Shown piece after piece: positions 23,365 to 34,379 of a stretch of DNA of 64,000 bases. A model generated the notes under the pieces. That model did not search any database, was not told the DNA's origin, and saw nothing but the letters and a program-made list of their open reading frames with translations. Positions within the stretch are counted from its first letter, which is position 1; each line of letters starts with the position of its first letter. Both the position numbers and the translations under genes were made by a program. The DNA comes from Limnoperna fortunei (Eukaryota; Mollusca; Bivalvia; Mytilida; Modiolidae): the NCBI GenBank assembly GCA_944474755.1, contig OX104122.1, positions 6,349,223 to 6,413,222 of the forward strand, read 5' to 3'.

Positions 23365-24064
23365 TCTCTTTTTTATTTTGGCTGTTTAAATTCAGTTAAA
23401 TGGTAAGATCGGGATAGAGACGCACAAAGCGTTATTTTCCCATTACCCAGATACGAGCAGCGAGAGCGGCAAAAAATTCTTATTCCTGCAGCAGAGGCTG
23501 AACAACGTCACATGTTTGTTTAAGTTCAGTTGGAAACATGTACAAATTGTGCAATCATAAAGTAAGAAATTAACACTTACCAATCAACAAGATTGGGTTT
23601 GTTTTTATGAACCATGATCAGCAGATGAATTTACACGGCAGAAGATCACAAGTCATGGCAGTAAATATATCAGTTCACGTCAAGTATCGCCGATCAGAAG
23701 CATACGAAAAATAATTCACGTAAACTATCGTTGCACGTTTTTTTAATTCACGTCAACTATCGTTGCACGTTTTTGCATAACATAAAAAATCAAAATACTT
23801 GGGTTAAAAAATAAATGTTTTATAAATATGACTCTTTTAGTTCTAGGGCGTTCTACTCTTACATGTACTTGGAATTTTATGGTTTTCTGGCCGATTTTTC
23901 TTCGATTTTCAAAGTTTCGCTATGTGAAAGACATTATTGCTACTGTTCTGAAAATATAGACCAAGTCTTGAGTTTTTAAGTCGGCTCCATCTAAGCTAAG
24001 ATGTATTTTATTGTTTGTGTGTTTGTTTTAATGTGGTTTACCACTTCTTTTAACATTGTTTCAG
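23365..24064. other. Unique spacer with a short direct duplication
   Basis: Contains two copies of AATTCACGTMAACTATCGTT plus GCACGTTTTT, at about 23711 and 23751. A 35-codon ATG frame at 23607 (MNHDQQMNLHGRRS...) is hydrophilic but unrecognised, and a GTAAAT donor-like site falls within it. No gene is called. Confidence 0.45.
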
Positions 24065-24189
24065 CGATACAAATAGCGCGCAGAATTTAAAAGAGGATGA
24101 AGTTGGTGTACCACGTAAACCACTCGATATTTATCAAGAAAGTTTGCAATCCTTGCCAATTAAGTTTTCAGCCAAACACCCTTACGGCA
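24065..24189 (+). CDS. Candidate internal exon, product unrecognised
   Basis: A 125-base stretch is preceded by an acceptor-like sequence (CTTTTAACATTGTTTCAG, with a TAAC branch-point-like word) and followed by a donor-like GTAAGA at 24190. The frame starting at 24066 is open across it and reads DTNSAQNLKEDEVGVPRKP then LDIYQESLQSLPIKFSAKHP, ending YG. Composition is hydrophilic and unlike the AT-rich noise nearby. If real, the exon begins with the last base of a codon and ends with the first base of another. I do not recognise the protein and found no convincing partner exon, so this could be chance. A 74-codon ATG frame lies 230 bp downstream (24422-24646). Confidence 0.3.
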
Positions 24190-25609
24190 GTAAGAACTTA
24201 AGTATGTCGGAAGAAATAAACATAATACACCGAATTTACTCCACACACATACACACACACACACAATTCTACGTCATTTAATGCATAGATCTTGTAAATG
24301 ACAATGTACATGATTCAAGAATTTTTTTATTTAATTTAAAAATCTATCAATGAATTACTCAATATAGATATTGTGTCCGTGTATATTGCCAACTGATCAT
24401 AATTTAACAAGCCTTCAATGAATGGTTGACTCGAATAACCAAATTCTGCTGTTTAAAAACGCTATACAATCAATAGAACACATTCTAGAAACAATCATTT
24501 TCAATCGGTATATTATTTTATTCTGTTTGAACTACTCTTACGCCACGAGGAGTGCATGTCTTGAAGGGCTGTTACAATTACAAAACTCTACTCCCACAGA
24601 AAAGCGGATGCGTTTGACGTATATCCTTATAAATAGCTCGGGATAGAATATTGCAACAGTTAATATTAAACAGGTCAAATTCTATATTTTATGGCAATAA
24701 ATTGAACATTGCTTTTATTCCGAAAAGAATGTACTTGATCGGCTTTGCTTAATTTTCAGACGAAGCGTGGATTATAATCCAAATTGTTAGCATAATGCAA
24801 TTGGAATCAAAGACGCATAAACGCTGTTTAAGAACAATATTAATACCACATTGATTTGTAACTAGCATGAATCGTTGTAGCAATACACAATAGAAAACAG
24901 TAACCTTTGGAGCAATGCGAGTAAGAAAGCTTCGAAGTGAAAGATTTTTTCGAAACAGTAAGGCATCTGACGAAACTTCAAAATTATGAACTTTCCCAAT
25001 AGTGAACCTTTGGGGAAGTACACGGTTTTTTTTAAATAAATTTTTGAAAACAAGACACTATTCTAAAAATTATCTTGTATCAATTTAACCCATAAACATT
25101 TTGCCCAACTTTTATTAAGTACCGATCCATAAGACGTGCGATTTTTTTTTAATATTTACTTGATCACGGGTAAAGATATATCATAGCATCATAGTTTTAT
25201 TGCGTTAGGAGAGGGAGCGAGGAAAACCAGAGACCCCTTGAGCCCCTTCGTCGGTCTACAGAAAACCTGGATGGAGTCGAGAGCACTCGTCATACTTGAC
25301 CTTACAGCCTTAGTGCTGACACATCGGTGATCAATATTAGATGACCCAGTTCATTCAGCCATTGAGGCATTTTTACTAAGAGAAAAATGTCTGACAGTTT
25401 GTTAAAAAAAACATGTACACGTGTAATACTTTAAATATTTATAATTTATACATGTACAACTGTAAATATTGTTGACTTTTGCGAATTATGACTTTTATAT
25501 TGTGGCTTTGTTTAATGGAATGAAACTCCGCTTAAAACATGTTTAATAGCTATATTTTCGTTGAATTGTAATAAAGTTTTTGAAGCCCGCGTACAAGATA
25601 ACAAACCAT
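24190..25609. other. Unique spacer with a short (CA)n tract
   Basis: A CA/TG microsatellite of about 12 units lies at 24241-24266. An unrecognised 74-codon frame (MVDSNNQILLFKNAIQSIEH...) lies at 24422-24646. The patch 25205-25330 (GAGGAAAACCAGAGACC..., GGAGTCGAGAGCACTCG) weakly resembles SINE-derived sequence but is too diverged to call. Confidence 0.45.
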
Positions 25610-25745
25610 AAAATTAGTCATAAACTGGCAATCCTTGTTAATTAAGGTTGGAGTCGAGCACACCAGTCCCGAAATCTCAACCTCGTTGTTGACGCGCCGG
25701 TTATACATGGTAGATGAATAACTATATCGAGACCGCTAAACTAAT
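25610..25745 (-). mobile_element. SINE-like fragment, family S1 (minus strand)
   Basis: The reverse complement carries ATGTATAACCGGCGCGTCAA, CAACGAGGTTGAGATTTCGG, GGTGTGCTCGACTCCAACCT and CAAGGATTGCCAGTTT. These align with the S1 copies at 26105-26235 (minus), 27885-28157 (plus) and 36845-36965 (plus). The GAGGTTGAGATTTC part sits where a tRNA-like box B would be expected but is degenerate. Confidence 0.55.
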
Positions 25746-25861
25746 CCTAATAATGTATTTCTGTACTATATTATATTATTTATTGCACACGTGTATAATA
25801 ATATATAATATTTTTAACCATGTGAGTATAATACATGTGAAATTGTCCATGCCATATGGCT

Positions 25862-25975
25862 CTTGTGAACATGACCAATACAGAAAAAACAGGCTCAATA
25901 CAGAAAATACAAGACCAATAAGTAAAAAACAGGCTCAAAACAGAAAAACGGGGCAAATACAGGAAAGTAATTTCC
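25862..25975. repeat. Short degenerate repeat of about 18-19 bp
   Basis: Repeated words GACCAATACAGAAAAAACAG, GCTCAATACAGAAAATACAA and GCTCAAAACAGAAAAACG form about five diverged units. Confidence 0.7.
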
Positions 25976-26104
25976 GGTAATCTATATATAAATATTCATT
26001 TTAGAAGCGAACGCATTCGTTAAGTTAAGCCTTCTTGATAGTGTACGTACTATGGAATTTTTTTAAGTTAAGTTTGTTAGTTTGTTTTAATTAATATTTA
26101 AGCT

Positions 26105-26235
26105 ATATCATGTCGTCCAGTGTTTATTGAGAAGGAAGCCGGACTACCCGTAGAAAACTCCGACTTTCCGTAGGAAAACTTGCTATCCCTGTCAATTAGG
26201 ATTGGAGTCGAGTATATCCTGTTGCATTTAGGACC
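26105..26235 (-). mobile_element. SINE-like fragment, family S1 body (minus strand)
   Basis: The reverse complement reads ACTCGACTCCAATCCTAATT, GACAGGGATAGCAAGTTTTC, CTACGGAAAGTCGGAG, TTTTCTACGGGTAGTCCGGC, TTCCTTCTCAATAAACACTG. This is the clearest body of the S1 family in the window and the basis for grouping the other copies. Confidence 0.6.
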
Positions 26236-26469
26236 CCCGGTCCCAAACCCCCCAATCGGTCCCTTAATAGCTGACAGTGAAAATGTTTCATATGTTGGCG
26301 TTTACTAACTGTAGTTTTTTTTATTATTTGAGTAATCCATTGTAAACTAATAAATGAATCAGGTCTATGCTTTCCAACATATATCAGCTTCTTCCTTACA
26401 AGTGTAAACCGATAACAGGTCAATTAGGTATCATACGAGGTTAATGCCATAGAGTCCATATGTATTATA
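26236..26469. other. Unique spacer
   Basis: Nothing recognised. A 75-codon minus-strand frame (26196-26423) overlaps the SINE edge and has no known domain. Confidence 0.4.
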
Positions 26470-26580
26470 TTTGTGATTGATTGGTTGATTGATTAGGTGA
26501 TAGATAGATTGATTGAATGGCTAACGTGCAGAATTATAGTTAAGCAATATTTAGGACAAGAACATGGGAAGAGACCCAAC
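26470..26580 (-). mobile_element. S2 retroposon 3' end (minus strand)
   Basis: The reverse complement reads CATGTTCTTGTCCTAAATAT, TGCTTAACTATAATTCTGCA, CGTTAGCCATTCAATCAATC and further AATC-like units. It has the same order as the copies ending at 29863 and 37420. Degenerate but with the AATC tail retained. Confidence 0.5.
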
Positions 26581-27019
26581 ATACATGTGTGCATCCGTGG
26601 TCTGATATGTAGAAATAAACAAAGATAAGATACACATAATTCTACAACGTGTTAGGTCCATCAAATAAACGGGTCTCCGAAAATGCTAGCGATTTGATGA
26701 CGAAGACCTTTAATGCATCTATATTTTAGGCTTTTCGTTTTTCTTATTGAAAAGTGTATTTTTTTCATAAAAATTTCCAGGGCTTCGTGTTTTATGTCTT
26801 TAACGCCACACTTCGCTTGAGGTGAATACAAAAATAAACTGACAATGGCTTTTGTAGTAATTATGCTCTCGACATGCAAATAAATGTTCTATGTTAGCTT
26901 GACTTTGGTGTACAATACGCTGGTCCAGCTCTTTGAAGCCAAGATTAATATTTACCGCTCCAGATCAATGAAACCTTGCTGAAATCACCATAAAGAACAA
27001 ATTTCATCCATAATGTCTC
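26581..27019. other. Unique spacer
   Basis: No recognised feature. A 72-codon minus-strand frame at 26661-26879 has no known domain. Confidence 0.45.
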
Positions 27020-27275
27020 TGTTATCTTCATAAACAGTACAAGCTCTTCGTACAAAACTGTTTTTTTCCTAACAGTACATACTGTAGTGTTGTCACTGCT
27101 TTCTTACTAAACAGTACATGCTGTACGTACCGTCACTGCTTTCTTCCTCAACAGAACAAGATATTCGTGTTGTTACTGTTTGTTTCCTAAATAAAACGTT
27201 ATCCCTGTTGTCACTGCTTTCTTCATAAACAATGCAAGCTTTTCGTATTGTCACTGCATTCTTCCTAAACGTATG
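27020..27275. repeat. 40-bp minisatellite, about 6 copies, diverged
   Basis: Units contain GTCACTGCTTTCTTCCTAAA followed by CAGTACAAGCTNTTCGTATT. GTCACT or GTTACT starts at 27092, 27132, 27172, 27210 and 27250. Confidence 0.85.
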
Positions 27276-27884
27276 TTAGAACCTCATATTGTTTAGTTAA
27301 AATGCCAATTATCAAACAATCTAGTCATAACAGGCAAGACTAATTGGGGATATCGAACAATTTCTTCATATTAAGTAATGTTTTATTTTTATTTTGGACT
27401 CCTTTTCATTCCGACGCCATTCAGTGGCCTCATTTATAATATTAAGTCTTTACTAAAGTATCAACCCGAAAGAGACAAGGTTAGCCTTAAAACTGCCATT
27501 TAGTAATGATTATGTGAGAAAACACTAATCAGGAATAATATTTTAAAACAATATATGTTGTATAAAACTGACAGTGGCCTGAGTACTGAAATAAGTGGAA
27601 AGCTCGACTTCGACATCACAAAATAAGTATATAGATATCAGACCTAGTGTTATCTTCACATTCGTTTGATTACTGTAATGAACAAATGTTTTATGTGAAC
27701 GTTGTCTGTTTATTTGTGTTCAACAATGCATTTCCGTCCGATATGCCGAATGTTCTTACTTTCTATTCAGAAATTTTCAGACGTACATCGGTAATTAGGC
27801 TGTTACAAATTAGGGTTTAATAGCCAAGCGTTTATAGAGGTAGAAAGATATATGTGCAATATCAAACGGCATGACGTAGTAGAC
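27276..27884. other. Unique spacer
   Basis: AT-rich DNA with no recognised gene or element. Confidence 0.5.
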
Positions 27885-28157
27885 AAAATGGCCGCCGAGT
27901 AGTTAAGGTAGTTATTACTCTACTATAGATCACGTGACTGTCAACACTGAGATTGGAAGTTCGAGTCTCACTGCGGGCAGGATGTGTTCTAATATATATT
28001 AATTAATAAGGATTGCCAGTTTTCTTACGAATGTCAAGGGTTTCATCCAGGTACCCGGGCCTCTTCCTTCAATAAAAATTGCCTGAAAGTCACAATACAA
28101 ACCAAAATACATCGACTTCTGGGCCGGATCCGGAATTTATAATTAGTGGGCGTTAAA
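27885..28157 (+). mobile_element. tRNA-derived SINE copy, family S1
   Basis: The head resembles a tRNA promoter: GGCCGCCGAGTAGTTAAGG near 27890 (box A-like) and AAGTTCGAGTCTCACTG near 27967 (box B-like), about 70 bases apart. It is followed by GATTGCCAGTTTTCTTACG, CAGGTACCCGGGCCTCTTCC and TCAATAAAAATTGCCTG, and closes with AGTGGGCGTTAAAAAAAC. The order head, GCCAGTTTTC, CCGGG...CTTCC, AATAAAAA, GGCGTTAAA is the layout I associate with a bivalve SINE. Mutations in both boxes make present-day transcription uncertain. Confidence 0.6.
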
Positions 28158-29450
28158 AAAACGCATGTGGTCTAGGCAGTGCCTTGGGAGTGTGCCCACT
28201 AGGGCGAAGCCTCTAGGAAGCTGTCGGATTAAACATATTTGAAAAAACTTTGTGTTAACACCAGATTTTATATTAGCTGACCGTCAACGATGAACCTCAT
28301 ATCTGGTTTTGACTTTTATCTTGTAGGAACAACTAAGATAAGTGGAAAACATTTACTGGTGGGGGGAGGGGTGTACGCCCGGAACGGAACGCCTGTACAT
28401 GGATCAGCGCCTGAAGTTTATACTTAAAATAATGTAACTGAACATTTTTATTCCTTATATGTTATATCTGCGTCTGCACAAGTTTTAGCATTATCCAATT
28501 AAAAGGACGACACATAATGTATTAATATAAACTTATACTATAGTTTTTTCAGATGCTAGAATCTTTATACAATTTACATTCTGTGTAATGAACTTTAGAA
28601 TATAGGCTTGCGTAATAATGAGAGCTAAAAAATTATCCATCGAAAACCAATGCGACTAGTTTTTAGAAAGGGCGAAATGGGGTTAGTGTCGAGAAACACT
28701 CATGCTCGAACTCATACGCCACCTGGTGACACGCTGCTGATAAGAAGGTACTCGCCATTTTATCCTTAAAGTTAAATAGTATACATATTGTTTGTACAAT
28801 ACCTGTATTCGCTAATCGTCCCGGATACATATAATTTTTTTCATTGAATTACTTCCCTTTGATTACAAAGTAAAAATACTAAATTTTTATTCGCTTTATG
28901 TGTCATTTGTGTGTTCGTCATTTCTATAATATTAAAATGATTTAGACAGTAGATGTATTTGAAATTCGACGAGTACATCTGAACACATGTAATTAAATTA
29001 ATCCTCAAAAGCGCTACGAAGTGGTTATTTGTTTTCTGTCTCTTTTTTACACATACTCAGACCAGACAATATTTTGATAGAAATTGTATTCCTTTTCCTT
29101 CTGACCGGTATTTCAATCAGCTACAATTTCCTAAGGAAACACATATGGCGGGGAAAACTCGGAACATTTTACATTTGTGATTTTTTTTTGGGTGGGAGGG
29201 GGGCTTCAACCCTTTCGAAAGTCTAGTTAGGAATTTTGATAGTTTTCAGAATATGAATTCACAGTACAACTCATGAGACATCAACATCTCTTAACTTACC
29301 TATCAGTATATTTTCAGGCGATATCAGCTGCATTGCAGAAAACGAAGAGAGCGTCATAAAAGGATTTGGCTCGGACCATACCTGTATGGCTCCCAGTCCT
29401 AGACCCACAGATCGGCCGAGCGCGCCCCTTGGTGGCGTATTTGGGAGACC
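28158..29450. other. Unique spacer
   Basis: Mostly AT-rich with two G-rich runs (28360-28375, 29190-29203). A 65-codon frame at 29029-29226 and an 86-codon minus frame at 29271-29531 are not recognised. An open patch at about 28663-28729 between AG and GTGACA is exon-like only in the loosest sense. Confidence 0.45.
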
Positions 29451-30440
<990 letters not shown>

Positions 30441-30768
30441 GAGTAATAAGGACAAGAATCAGAGTAATAAGGACAGGAATCAGAGTAATAAGGACAGGAA
30501 TCAGAGTAATAAGGACAGGAATCAGAGTAATAAGGACAGGAATCAGAGTGATAAGGACAGGAATCAGAGTAATAAGGACAGGAATCAGAGTAATAAGGAC
30601 AGGAATCAGAGTAATAAGGACAGGAATCAGAGTAATAAGGACAGGAATCAGAGTAAAAAGGACAGGAATCAGAGTAATAAGGACAGGAATCAGAGTAATA
30701 AGGACAGCAATCAGAGTAATAAGGACAGGAATCAGAGTAATAAGGACAGGAATCAGAGTGAGTGTGAC
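30441..30768. repeat. 21-bp minisatellite, about 16 copies
   Basis: Unit AGAGTAATAAGGACAGGAAT plus C, highly uniform. 21 bp is 7 codons, so IRVIRTG (plus) and its minus-strand counterpart read open for the whole array (30287-30778 and 30382-30819). Few substitutions suggest recent expansion. Confidence 0.96.
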
Positions 30769-30777
30769 GGGAGTATG

Positions 30778-31231
30778 AAATAGGGCAATGAGGAGGGAAC
30801 TGGGAAAAAATATTAACATTACATTATGGTAGATTCTTGATGTTTAGGGCTATCTGCGATTGTTTTGTGATTAATTTTAAAAAAAATGTTCCACATTAAT
30901 CTTATTGTGTTCCGTTTCCAATGATTATAACACGTGGTTTTTTAAACAAAATACGTAAAGTTAATAGTTGATTATGGCATTTCGCAATGTTCAAAATCGT
31001 CTCATGTATCTCATGCTGGTACGGGAGCCGATATAGGAAAGGTATTTTAATCTATAAATATTTATTCTCCATGTTTACGTCCTCGAACTTTCGTGTGAAT
31101 TTTACATGGACATATTAAAAATACGAAATCTCAACTACACAGGTACTGAAGTTAATTATTAACACCTATTTTTTTATTTATTATCCTTTATTAAACTATT
31201 GAATTTTTTCAAGAAAAACGGTGTGTAAAAT
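30778..31231. other. Unique spacer
   Basis: AT-rich DNA with nothing recognised. Confidence 0.5.
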
Positions 31232-32965
31232 AACTATGTAAAAACGGGTTATTATAGGATGAACATGGAAACGCGGGTTATTATATACAGACAAACATGT
31301 AAACACGGAATATTATATACGGATGAACATGTAAACACGGAATATTATATACGGACGAACATTTAAACACGGAATATTATATACGGACGAACATGTAAAC
31401 ACGGAATATTATATACGGGCAAACATGTAAACACGGAATATTATATACGGACGAACATGTAAACACGGAATATTATATACGGGCAAACATGTAAACACGG
31501 ACTATTATATACGGACGAACATTTAAACACGGAATATTATATACGGACGAACATGTAAACACGGAATATTATATACGGGCAAACATGTAAACACGGAATA
31601 TTATATACGGACGAACATGTAAACACGGAATATTATATACGGACGAACATGTAAACACAGAATATTATATACGGACAAACATGTAAACACGGAATATTAT
31701 ATACGGACGAACATGTAAACACGAATATTATATACGGACGAACATGTAAACACGGAATATTATATACGGGCAAACATGTAAACACGGAATATTATATACG
31801 GACGAACATATAAACACGGAATATTATATACGGACGAACATGTAAACACGGAATATTATATACGGACGAACATGTAAACACGGAATATTATATACGGACG
31901 AACATCTAAACAGGGGATATTATATACGGACGAACATGTAAACACGGAATATTATATACGGACGAACATGTAAACACGGAATATTATATACGGACGAATA
32001 TGTAAACACGGAATATTATATACAGAAGAACATGTAAACACGGAATATTATATACGGACGAACATGTAAACACGGAATATTATATACGGACGAACATCTA
32101 AACAGGGGATATTATATACGGACGAACATGTAAACACGGAATATTATATACGGACGAACATGTAAACACGGAATATTATATACGGACGAATATGTAAACA
32201 CGGAATATTATATACAGACGAACATGTAAACACGGAATATTATATACAGACGAACATGTAAACACGGAATATTATATACGGACGAACATGTAAACACGGA
32301 ATATTATATGCAGACAAACATGTAAACACGGAATATTAAATACAGACAAACATGTAAACAAGGAATATTATATTGCTGTTGCTTAGGCTAGTGCTTTTGA
32401 TCTTACTTTTTTTAACTGTATGTTGCTTTATGCATGTGCTAGAGCTTTTGATGTTATTTATTTTATTGTACTGTCACGTCATTTTAATTTGAATGCATGC
32501 ATGTATATTATGTTTGTCTGTATTCGGTAAAAAGCTCATCAGAGCTTGTGTTGCACTGTTTTGTATGTGCCGAATTAAAATAAAGCTTTTGTATTGTATT
32601 GTATTGTATTGTATTGTATTGCATTGTGTTGTGTTGTGTTGTATTGTATTGTATTGTATTGTATTGTATTGTATTGTACGGACGAACATGTAAACACGGA
32701 ATTTTATATACGGACGAACATGTAAACACGGAATGTTATATACGGACGAACATGTAAACACGAAATATTATATTAGGACGAACATGTAAACACGGAATAT
32801 TATATACGGACGAACATTTAAACACGGAATATTATATACGGATAAACATGTAAACGCGGGATATTATGTACGTACGAACATGTAAACACGGGATGTTATA
32901 TACAGACGAACATGTTAATATCGGATAATATATGCAGACGAACATGTAAACACGTGATTTTATAA
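31232..32965. repeat. 32-bp minisatellite array B, about 45 copies, interrupted
   Basis: Unit: CACGGAATATTATATACGGA then CGAACATGTAAA, 32 bp. It is split by a retroposon 3' end at 32374-32677, with about 36 units to the left and 9 to the right. A six-unit block with the marker AACATCTAAACAGGGG occurs at 31901 and 32093 (192 bp apart). Most units contain GTAAACA. Related to array A. Confidence 0.96.
32374..32677 (+). mobile_element. Retroposon 3' end nested in array B, with (TTGTA)n tail
   Basis: A 304-base unique segment interrupts the 32-bp array. It ends with GAATTAAAATAAAGC (poly(A)-signal-like AATAAA) followed by about 17 TTGTA-like units (32590-32677), after which the array resumes at ACGGACGAACATG. 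AATAAA followed by a short simple-sequence tail is typical of 5'-truncated non-LTR elements. No coding sequence is retained. It differs from the 3' UTR of the LINE at 22106-23170, so another family is involved. Small frames with CIVLYCIVLY-like repeats are tail translations. Confidence 0.8.
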
Positions 32966-33055
32966 ACGCTCAACTCCAATCATAATTGACAATACATGCC
33001 AGTTTTTACCGGTACTCCGGCTTTCTTTCAGTACAAACATGAAATCCTTACATTA
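32966..33055 (+). mobile_element. SINE-like fragment, family S1 body
   Basis: GCTCAACTCCAATCATAATT, GACAATACATGCCAGTTTTT and ACCGGTACTCCGGCTTTCTT follow the same order as the reverse complement of 26105-26235. It lies exactly between array B and the 28-bp array. Confidence 0.6.
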
Positions 33056-33059
33056 TGTC

Positions 33060-34252
33060 TGAGTATAAGAATATACAACCGTGTAAAGTTCATTAGGGTA
33101 ATACAACCATGTGGGGTTCATTAGGGTAATACAACCGTGCGGGGTTCATTAGGGTTATACAACCGTGTGGGGTTCATTAGGGTTATATTACCGTGTGGTG
33201 TTCATTAGGGTTGTACAACCGTGTGGGGTTCATTAGGGTTATATAACCGTGTGATGTTCATTAGGGTTATACAACCGTTTGGGGTTCATTAGGGTTATAC
33301 AACCGTGAGGGGCTCATTAGGGTTTTACAACCATGTCGGGTTCATTAGGGTTATACATCCATGTGGGGTTCATTAGGTTTATACAACAGTGTGGGGTTCA
33401 TTAGGGTTATACAAACATTGGAAGTTCATTAGGGTTATACAAACGTGTGGGGTTCATAAGGGTTATACAACCGTGTGTGGTTCATTAGGGTTATACAACC
33501 GTGTGGGGTTGATTAGGGTTATATAATTGTGTGGGGTTCATTAGGTTAATACAACAGTGTGGGGTTCATTAGGGTTATACAACCGTGTGGGGTTCATTAG
33601 GGTTATACAACCGTGTTGGGTTCATTATGGTTATACAACCGTGTGGGGTTCATTAGTGTTATACAACCGTGTGAGGTTCATTAGCGTTATACAACCGTGT
33701 GGGGTTCATTAGGGTTATACAACCGTGTGGGGTTCATTAGGGTTATATAACCGTGTGGTGTTCATTAGGGTTGTACAATCGTGTGGGGTTCATTAGGGTT
33801 ATATAACCGTTTGATGTTCATTAGGGTTATACAACCGTTTGGGGTTCATTAGGGTTTTACAATCGTGTGTGGTTTATTATGGTTATACAACCGTGTGGGG
33901 TTCATTAGTGTTATATAACCGTGTGGAGTTCATTAGGGTTATACAACCGTGAGGGGTTTATTAGGGTTATACAACCGTGTGGGGTTCATTAGGGTTATAT
34001 AACCCTGTGGAGTTCATTAGGGTTATACAACCGTGAGGGGTTTATTAGGGTTATACAATCGTGTGGGGGTTTATTAGGGTTATACAACCATGTGGGGTTC
34101 ATTAGGGTTATACAACCGTGTGGGGTTCATTAGGGTTATACAACCGTGTGGGGTTCATTAGGGTTATACTACCGTCTGGCGTTCATTAGGGTTATACAAC
34201 CGTGTGGGGTTCATTAGGGTTATACAACCGTGTGGGGTTGATTAGGGTTATA
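33060..34252. repeat. 28-bp minisatellite containing TTAGGGTTA, about 42 copies
   Basis: Unit GGTTCATTAGGGTTATACAA then CCGTGTGG, 28 bp (CATTAGGG at 33091 and 33119). Most units contain TTAGGGTTA, that is 1.5 copies of the metazoan telomere hexamer, embedded in other sequence. A 20-unit block recurs: the marker TTGTACAA is at 33211 and 33771, 560 bp apart, with neighbouring variants GTGTGGTG and GTGTGATG in the same order. Confidence 0.95.
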
Positions 34253-34379
34253 TAACAGCGAACGTTGCTACGCAGCGAACCCTTGCCATTATTTATAATT
34301 GTATTAGGATAGATTTAGTTATTTCAGCACCAACCTGTCATAGTTACTTGCCCGATTTAGACACGTGTAGTCGTTTGCT
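34253..34379. other. Short spacer between arrays
   Basis: Begins CAGCGAACGTTGCTACGCAG CGAAC (CAGCGAAC twice), GC-richer than its surroundings and similar in wording to the foldback loops elsewhere. The rest is AT-rich. Confidence 0.5.

Noticed and set aside
27885..27985. Functional tRNA gene
   Set aside because: Box A- and B-like words are present but no proper cloverleaf could be drawn, and the downstream sequence matches a SINE body.
33060..34252. True telomere tract
   Set aside because: TTAGGG is only part of a 28-bp unit and is not repeated as a hexamer array, and unique sequence lies on both sides.
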